Assembly (NCBI GenBank): GCA_016758965.1
Contig: JAEPRB010000557.1
Coordinates: 1 to 13,696 of the forward strand
Length of the DNA: 13,696 bases
Reading direction: 5' to 3'
Source: Circinella minor
Taxonomy: Eukaryota > Mucoromycota > Mucoromycetes > Mucorales > Lichtheimiaceae
The position numbers and the translations under genes were made by a program. Of the stretch, positions 8,412-13,696 are shown in pieces (position 1 is the stretch's first letter; the number at the start of each line of letters is the position of its first letter). The notes beneath the pieces are model-generated. The model had not been told where the DNA came from, searched no databases, and saw nothing but the letters and a program-made list of their open reading frames with translations.

Positions 8412-8455
8412 CCCCCAACGGCGCTTCGCGCCAGTCCGGAGTGGGCCCAATGCTG

Positions 8456-8691
8456 TATAATATGTTTTGAGTTAATATATATATATATATATAAATTGGA
8501 AAACAATATAATAGTAATAATAATGATAAAAGTAATGATTATAAAATTGATACTAATATGATAATAATGATAATAATATAATATTGAAAATAATAAAAAG
8601 TAAGAATAATAAAAATAATGATACGTATAATAATAATAATATTGATAATAATAATGATAATAGTAATACAGCATATTATAAATAGAGATAT
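8456..8691. repeat. AT dinucleotide and AAT/ATG-rich simple repeat
   Basis: It contains (AT)n at 8475-8493 and then a long degenerate AATAATGATAA-type stretch to about 8670. It lies between the fold-back and the 3' end of the Helitron helicase relic. No Helitron 3' end (hairpin followed by CTRR) could be placed here. Confidence 0.7.
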
Positions 8692-10395
8692 TTATGTCAC
8701 GGATGGTAGGAGAGCTTCACGATAGACTACATTATTAGTTTTTGGGACAGTGTTGTCTTTTTGGTTGGAAAGATTTAATGCAACTTTAATGTTTGCGGAA
8801 TCTGTAGCTCGGGAAAGAGCAACATACAGTTGACCATGGGCAAAAACAGGTTCATCCAAATATGTACCAACAGTCGATAATGTCTGCCCTTGTGCTTTAT
8901 TAATAGTCATTGCAAAGACAGCTCGTGCAGGGAACTGGCGACGCCACAAAATAAAAGGATATTTGTCTTCTGTAGTACACATGTTGATTCTTGGTAAAAA
9001 ATATTCGTCACCATTATATTCTTGATCAATTCTTCTTACTCCAATAATATAGTCATGAAGGACGGTAACATATAATTTAGTACCATTACATAATCCTCTA
9101 TCAGGGTCCAGATTTCACAAAAGTATAATAGACATCCCAATCTTGAGTTGTAATTCATGTCTTGGTACTCCAATTGTAGCAATGCTATGTAAACATTTTT
9201 AACGGGGTAAGTAGCAGATGCACCTTCAGGATCATCACTATCAATAATTTTATTATTAGAGATATATGAGCGACCTTCACCTGGAGAAATACTATACGCT
9301 AAATCATTGATATCGTCAACATTAACATTTTTTGGTGCCAAAATTGCACGACCGTCATAATGAGTTGGATGCGATTCAAGAGAGCGAATTGATGGATATA
9401 CCGTATCAATTAATGCAGTAACATCATTGGAGTCCATAAGCCACTCTTCTGGAATTTCAACTGTTTCGCTATATGGATGGTCACCATTTCCAATTGACAA
9501 TAGCTTTTAAGCAAATGATGTAGCTTCAGGGCCCAAGTTACGAATACGCATGTTTTGTGTTAGATGCAAAACTTGAATTTGATCCCAAAATTTAGCCCGT
9601 CTAATAGATTGTCCAACAACTTCTGATCTAGTTCCCTTTTTGATAACCGGAAGGATTTGCCGCCAAAGACAACTACTTTAGAGCCAAACGGACCACCTTG
9701 CAACCTTTCATCCACAGCACCCATGATATCTCGCAATGCACGGTCAACTGCTTGAAAATTATATTTGCCATACATAACTGCTTCATCCCAAATGATAAGC
9801 TTTGCTTCTCGAATAATATGGGCATGTGGTCCAGTCAGTGGCAATGTACATGTTGTTGAATCATTAGCATTAAGCGGAATTTTGAATCGGCTATGTGCAG
9901 TTCTGCCTCCTATTTTAATAGAACATGATAGGCAGCATAGACCAAAACGTGGGTTTGTTAAAGAGGAAGCTGTCAGCCGTTCATCAATCCACATTTGTGC
10001 ACCGCATGATGGGCAAGGAGTATTCATACGTGGAAAAATGTGGCGACGGTAGAATCGGCTTTCTTGAGTGTAGCAAATATTATAACCAAATATATTCTCT
10101 GGTTCAAAATGTTCTTGACAGGCTATTCTAAATTGAGCACCATGTTCAGAAACTACATTTTGACGATTAAAAGGACAATTTCCACTTGTTGCTCAAAAAT
10201 GACTTGGATTTCCACATTTAGGACAATGAGGCGTTGGGAAAGGAGGTGGAAGTACTGGTGTTGAAGCAGCTGGTGGAACATTATTGTGACGTTCTTGGTT
10301 AGCACTGTTCAATTCTTCTGTAATACGATCCAAAACAGCACCATTGTCTTTTTCTTCAAGGTTTTCCAGCTGTTCTTGAGCAAAACCATCGGCAT

Positions 10396-10512
10396 CTATC
10401 GAATAATTTTGAACAGTTTTATGTTAATATACATATATTGTTATTATAATATTGGACATATATAAAAGAGGGTTGTTATATACATATATATTAAAAAAAG
10501 ATGAATATATAC
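10396..10512 (-). other. Intron in the Helitron relic (117 nt)
   Basis: Donor GTATAT, acceptor GATAG, phase 1. Splicing joins the second knuckle exon (10513-10624) in frame to the exon starting at 10395, which leads to the third knuckle and the CPSCG finger. Confidence 0.65.
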
Positions 10513-10624
10513 CTTGCATTAAATTATCGTTGTTATTATTACTATTTATATTTGCACTTGTACACTCAGCATGTGATGGATCAGAGTGGGTTGTTGAGCC
10601 ACAATTTGGACATGAAATTGGATC

Positions 10625-10732
10625 CTAATTACAATAAGTCATAATAATACAGTTTTTCAACATTAATACATCTGTCAGGAAGGAAATATAGCATTTTAAT
10701 AGTGATGTGACAACTATAAAAAAAATACATAC
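10625..10732 (-). other. Intron in the Helitron relic (108 nt)
   Basis: Donor GTATGT, acceptor ATTAG, phase 0. It joins the first knuckle exon (10733-10874) to the second (10513-10624). A minus-strand frame reading through this intron (10625-10822) ends at the TAG of the acceptor. Confidence 0.7.
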
Positions 10733-10874
10733 ATTGTTAGATGGATCTATTCTAGGTCTCACATTTTGCTCATTATTATTGTTTCTTCTATTCAAAGGAC
10801 AGTCTCTATTGTTGCTGTTCAAATGAGTAGTAGATCCACATGCATTGAGTTCGACGTTGTCTTTGTCTTGATTC

Positions 10875-12316
10875 CTATATTTATATATTTTATTTTTAAT
10901 TTTTAATTTTTAATTACATGTATCTTACTTTTTTTCTTAATAGTAGATAAATATATATAGCCATAGTTATATCATACCTGTTGCTCGTGATTCATGATTC
11001 CTCAAAAATATAAAGAAAATATTCAGTGTGTAAAATTCAAGAAAAATATGATATGATATTAAATGGTAAAAAAAAAGGAAGATATAATCAATACGGTACA
11101 AAAATAAATAAATTAAAGTGAAGTTTATTTCAGATAATAGCTACTCTTTATATTTATATTTATATTAATTTTTTATTTTTATATTTTTTATTGACAATAG
11201 GGTCTTTTCAATATATACATCTACATCTATGTATAAAAAACATAACATCATTGGTAATCATGATTACGTGTTATTACGTCCAATTACATTTTATATGATA
11301 TATACGTAAGGCATTACTATGTAATATAGGCAAATATAGCAGTCTTCATAATGATGATTATGTATTATTACGTGTCTATATTATTAATCACTGTCAAGCT
11401 GAAAATGAAAAGGAAAAGTATTTGGACTACAATTCTACTTTTGAAGAAAGGATGAAGCGATGTAACAATGGTAAATACTAAATACAATGACAGTGCGCTG
11501 ATAGAAAAAAAAACTCAAAAGTCAAAATCAATTTCCTAATCGGTAATTCCTAATTTGGAGCGTTATCTTAAATTTGATCTAAGGACCATTGTATTTTTAA
11601 AAGTAGATGAAGAACATGTTTGCCAATAGCCAGGATAAATAGAAAAAAACAGGTAATAAAGGAATCATAAATGGTACAAAAAAAAAGGAAATTAACATGT
11701 ATAAATATTTTACTTTAATAATAGGAAACTTCTTTAAGCTTAAAGATTTGGAAGGTATGTACTTGTTCTTTTTCATGTATAAATCGTATGATTTTATTGA
11801 TTTCTCATGAATATTTCATGCTTTTTTATAGTAATGGTTCCCATAGAAACATGTTATTTATCTCTTCCCCAAGTTATTCTGTAACTATATTATTTATAGT
11901 GTAACCAATCTTTTTTTTTCAATATTATTCTATAAACATGGTTTTTATGATATAACTAATCTTCTCTTCAATCTTATTCAGTACATATTATTTAAAGCAT
12001 AACTAATTCTTCTTCAATATTATTGCGTGAACATTTTCATATACTCACATTCTTTTGTTTTCTATAGGATGGTATGGGTTCGTGTCAATTTTTTTTACTA
12101 TGATTCATTTCATGTTATTTATTTACATCATATTTTTGTAGTTATATTTATTCAAAGGTATTTTAAATAGATCATGTTTAGTTCGTTATATGGTAAACAA
12201 AGACTCGTAATATTGTAAATTTAGATAAATAGTTTAGTTTTACAATAGAAATTATATATGTATTTTAGTATAGTAGATAAAAAAAATAATAAATAAATAA
12301 AAGATACTTCTTTATG
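10875..12316. other. AT-rich stretch with exon-like islands
   Basis: No gene can be built. Two plus-strand islands look like exons: 11330-11470 (TATAG acceptor, GTAAAT donor, open frame ending YLDYNSTFEERMKRCNN) and a 30-nt piece at 11725-11754 (AATAG acceptor, GTATGT donor). A further TTTTCTATAG acceptor-like site ends at 12067. They do not join into one frame with a start and stop. A perfect 14-bp palindrome lies at 11254-11267. The 5' end of the Helitron should lie in the left part but could not be placed. Confidence 0.4.
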
Positions 12317-12448
12317 TATATAAAAGGAAATGAAAAGCAGATGATTTGATCAATTTAAAAGAATAATAAGCCAATACCAAATGATAGTTTTAAAATGTCC
12401 GAAAGAATTGAGCCAATACTGAAGGCTATGTATGGTATGTGTAAATAA
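12317..12448 (+). other. TATA box plus short ORF, possible orphan first exon
   Basis: TATATAAAAGG (12317-12327) lies about 70 nt before an ATG at 12395. The frame MSERIEPILKAMYGMCK stops at 12448. A GTATGT donor lies inside it after codon 13, so it may be a first exon whose downstream part was lost to or interrupted by the repeats at 12545 onward. No homology is recognised, and chance is quite possible. Confidence 0.25.
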
Positions 12449-12544
12449 AACCCACTAATATGATACTTTGATCAAAAGGTGTAACATGGAACATTAACCA
12501 ATAGAGTGGAAGATTAAAGTTGTTGTGAGCCTCTCATCGTTTTT

Positions 12545-12744
12545 CTCAAAGACTCAAACTTATAGATTGAGATTGCTCAAACTGCTAAAAATAAAAAAAT
12601 GAACCAGTTTAAGTAGCTCAAACCACTGATTTGAGCATGTTTAAGCAGATCGGATTTGCGCATTATGGTTCTCAAAAATTCTCGAACCTAATAACTTAGC
12701 CAGCTCAAACGAGCTTAAACTTGCGGTTTGAGCCAAGTTTGAGC
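12545..12744. repeat. Cluster of GCTCAAAC-type octamers, both orientations
   Basis: About ten copies of CTCAAAC/GYTYAAAC or its complement GTTTGAGC/GTTTAAGC occur within 200 bp, for example 12616-12623, 12703-12710 and 12713-12720 forward, and 12629-12636, 12639-12646, 12726-12733 and 12737-12744 reverse. The mix of orientations lets the segment form several alternative hairpins. The type resembles GAGCTCAAAC-like degenerate repeats seen in many eukaryotic mobile elements, but I cannot name an element. Confidence 0.65.
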
Positions 12745-12771
12745 TCGTTAAAAAATACTTTATGTCCAGTG

Positions 12772-12831
12772 AGAGTCACTACTATTTATGGCTATGACAA
12801 CAGTGTCGTAGCCATAAATAGCAGTAACTCT
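12772..12831. repeat. 60-nt near-perfect hairpin
   Basis: The arms 12772-12799 and 12804-12831 pair over 28 positions with two mismatches and one G.T, leaving a 4-nt loop. The core TATTTATGGCTATGAC mirrors GTCGTAGCCATAAATA. Both arms are followed by T-rich sequence only on the right, so a small hairpin RNA or the tip of a fold-back element are both possible. Confidence 0.8.
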
Positions 12832-13240
12832 ACTTTTCCTTTTTTATCCATTTGTGATACTTCTTTTGTAAACGTATTTTATTTTTATATTGCCACGTAG
12901 TTAATCCATATCACTGTCACATCATCATAATAATTATTCGAACACGTAGTCAACCCTCAGTTACGAACACGTATATTATCATTATTAGTTTATCATATAC
13001 CTTATAAGTAGTTTAGAAAATATATAAATACTCCTTCACATTTTATATAATAAAACATTATCTTTTAACTTATACTTTATTTATTTATTATCTTTTGTTC
13101 TATTCTATTTCTAATTGGCTACGGTGTTATCTGCCAAAATATATTACGACAACGAACAGTATGACAAAAAACATGACAAAGTATAGCAAAAATATTTTAC
13201 TATATTAATTTCTAAATATAATATATTAAATAAGACTGGA
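12832..13240. other. AT-rich intergenic region before the tRNA
   Basis: No gene is seen. CACGTA hexamers occur at 12894-12899, 12944-12949 and 12968-12973, the last two inside a GAACACGTA repeat. A transcription-factor role is possible but unsupported. The part nearest the tRNA is its 3' flank; the nearest T-run on the tRNA strand, a candidate Pol III stop, is about 50 nt beyond the gene. Confidence 0.5.
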
Positions 13241-13312
13241 AGGTCTTCCCGAGAATCGAACTCAGATTGCTAGATTCAAAGTCTAGAGTGCTAACCATTA
13301 CACCAGAAAACC
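13241..13312 (-). tRNA. tRNA-Gln (anticodon UUG)
   Basis: Read on the minus strand the 72-nt gene folds as a complete cloverleaf without an intron. Acceptor GGTTTTC pairs with GAAGACC (one G.U). The D-arm contains TAATGGTTAGCA, which is also a good A box. Anticodon stem CTAGA/TCTAG encloses CTTTGAA with anticodon TTG (13277-13279 on the plus strand). The T-arm CTGAG-TTCGATT-CTCGG serves as the B box. The discriminator base is U. It closely follows the fungal tRNA-Gln pattern and should read CAA codons, and CAG by wobble. CCA is not encoded, as expected in a eukaryote. Confidence 0.96.
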
Positions 13313-13449
13313 CAGACATTTTTGTCGCGTTTGAAGCGGATTTTGTTCCCAGTTCCGCGTCAGCTCCAAATGTGATGTTAAAGCGACGATTTCAACCCAA
13401 GAATCCGGGTCGTCACCGGGTAAATACTTCTACCTAACGTATTTACCCG
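13313..13449. other. GC-richer block next to the tRNA with inverted repeat
   Basis: This stands out from the AT-rich surroundings. It holds a perfect 11-bp inverted repeat CGGGTAAATAC / GTATTTACCCG (13417-13427, 13439-13449; 11-nt loop) and a 5-bp GACGA/TCGTC pair (13384-13388, 13410-13414). The minus strand has a short open frame (PGDDPDSWVEIVAL...) running into the tRNA, without a start codon. It lies on the 5' side of the tRNA, where tRNA-targeting mobile elements often insert, so an element fragment is plausible. Confidence 0.4.
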
Positions 13450-13591
13450 TTGGTTACTTTTATTCATCACCCATCTGTTCCTCCTATATTCTTTCATACA
13501 TTGTCTCCCTTATTTCTATTTATATTATTTATTATTATTACCTCCGTTGTCTCTCCCATTTATAATATGCTTTTCCTTTTATGTTATTATG

Positions 13592-13658
13592 AAAGATCAT
13601 CTTTATGATCTTTAATTAATTCTTTTGTGTTGTCTCGTATGGATCAGATTGATCCATA
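13592..13658. repeat. Two adjacent 9-bp GATC-centred hairpins
   Basis: Arms 13592-13600 / 13605-13613 (AAAGATCAT, 4-nt loop) and 13638-13646 / 13650-13658 (TATGGATCA, 3-nt loop) are both perfect, and each arm contains GATC. They lie 24 bp apart near the window edge. The function is unknown. Confidence 0.7.
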
Positions 13659-13696
13659 TTCTGTTTTTAATTTATTTATTTTTGATTTTCATTATT

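Larger units (their letters stand above)
7709..8455. mobile_element. Fold-back element with ~245-bp inverted arms
   Basis: The arms at about 7783-8027 and 8168-8411 are inverted copies: bases pair with a constant coordinate sum (16195) from 7795 to 8027 without any net indel. I count about seven mismatches in roughly 230 bp. The outer ends become GC-rich and diverge: the left has a hairpin (arms 7736-7742 and 7764-7770) and the right a GGCGC-TTC-GCGCC palindrome (8420-8432), and both share CACTCCGG and CGTTG. The spacer (8028-8167) is AT-rich with no frame. No transposase is present and no clear target-site duplication was found, so the outer limits are approximate. It resembles a non-autonomous TIR or fold-back element. 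The 124-aa minus-strand frame through it (8300-8674) is judged to be repeat translation. Confidence 0.75.
8692..10874 (-). pseudogene. Helitron RepHel (PIF1-type helicase) pseudogene
   Basis: Read on the minus strand, three zinc knuckles (10799-10840, 10562-10612, 10175-10225) are followed by FRIACQEHFEPEN and a CPSCGAQMW..ER finger ending FGLCC. The frame then jumps directly to PIF1 motif GGRTAHSRFKIP (about 9893-9910), Walker B LIIWDEA, a broken motif III (VVVFGG then a shift), TQNMRI, SIGNGD, the motif V region TINKAQGQTL and motif VI YVALSRATD. Lesions: TGA at 10193-10195; loss of the Helitron N-domain, HUH Rep nuclease and Walker A (junction about 9910-9932); a short deletion removing DFR of motif III near 9655-9661; TAA at 9507-9509; a frameshift at the A-run 9196-9200; TGA at 9115-9117. 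Intact RepHel proteins bind and nick DNA for rolling-circle transposition, and this copy cannot. Two introns are 10625-10732 and 10396-10512. The true 5' start is unresolved: the short ATG frame near 10999 does not join in frame. Confidence 0.88.

Noticed and set aside
8300..8674. 124-aa minus-strand frame as a gene
   Set aside because: It spans an AAT/ATG simple repeat and the right arm of the fold-back; Tyr-repeat and Pro/Leu segments are repeat translation.
8412..8691. Helitron 3' terminus using the GGCGC-GAA-GCGCC palindrome
   Set aside because: No CTRR end follows at the usual short distance, and the palindrome belongs to the GC-rich end of the fold-back element.
9765..10264. Three overlapping plus-strand frames in the Helitron region
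   Set aside because: They are antisense to the frame encoding the finger and PIF1 motifs and have no features of their own.

Overview
The window looks like a nuclear contig from a filamentous, early-diverging fungus, most likely Mucoromycota. This is an inference. It rests on strong AT-richness, short GT-AG introns of about 59-117 nt with GTAAGT/GTATGT donors, a eukaryotic tRNA-Gln, AATAAA signals, a Helitron helicase relic with an extra zinc-knuckle N-terminus, and GC-rich islands of the kind common in Mucorales repeats. There are no bacterial operons, no CRISPR array and no rRNA.

Layout. 1-3500 is gene-poor. It holds a solo LTR (151-725) that carries a 22-bp tandem array, then about 2.8 kb of AT-rich DNA without a credible gene. 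3528-3956 is an array in which an A-tract and a CGA core recur about every 21.6 bp, followed by a pyrimidine-rich 79-90 bp tandem repeat (3984-4170). 4281-5502 holds the only gene I can model as intact: a four-exon minus-strand gene for a 153-aa coiled-coil, acidic, probably nuclear protein, with TATA box and poly(A) signal. Its first intron contains a 471-bp solo LTR, and a second copy of the same LTR (about 98% identical, with its own target-site duplication) sits about 400 bp upstream of its start codon. 6648-7254 is a decayed two-exon gene of unknown family, with what look like further decayed copies of its basic N-terminus upstream. 7709-8455 is a fold-back element with two roughly 245-bp arms about 97% identical in inverted orientation. 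8692-10874 is a minus-strand Helitron RepHel pseudogene: three CX2CX4HX7C knuckles, a CPSCG finger, then PIF1 helicase motifs. The whole HUH/Rep region and Walker A are deleted and frameshifts and stops follow. 10875-13240 is mostly AT-rich DNA, with weak exon-like islands, a cluster of GCTCAAAC-type octamers in both orientations, and a 60-nt hairpin. 13241-13312 is a minus-strand tRNA-Gln(UUG), followed by a GC-richer block with inverted repeats.

The window is therefore a mobile-element graveyard around one small gene and one tRNA. The most informative observations are the solo LTR inside an intron (removing it restores a 71-nt intron), the helically phased A-tract array (a candidate for intrinsically curved DNA), and the long fold-back that would give dsRNA if transcribed. 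All calls are from reading the sequence; no database search was run.
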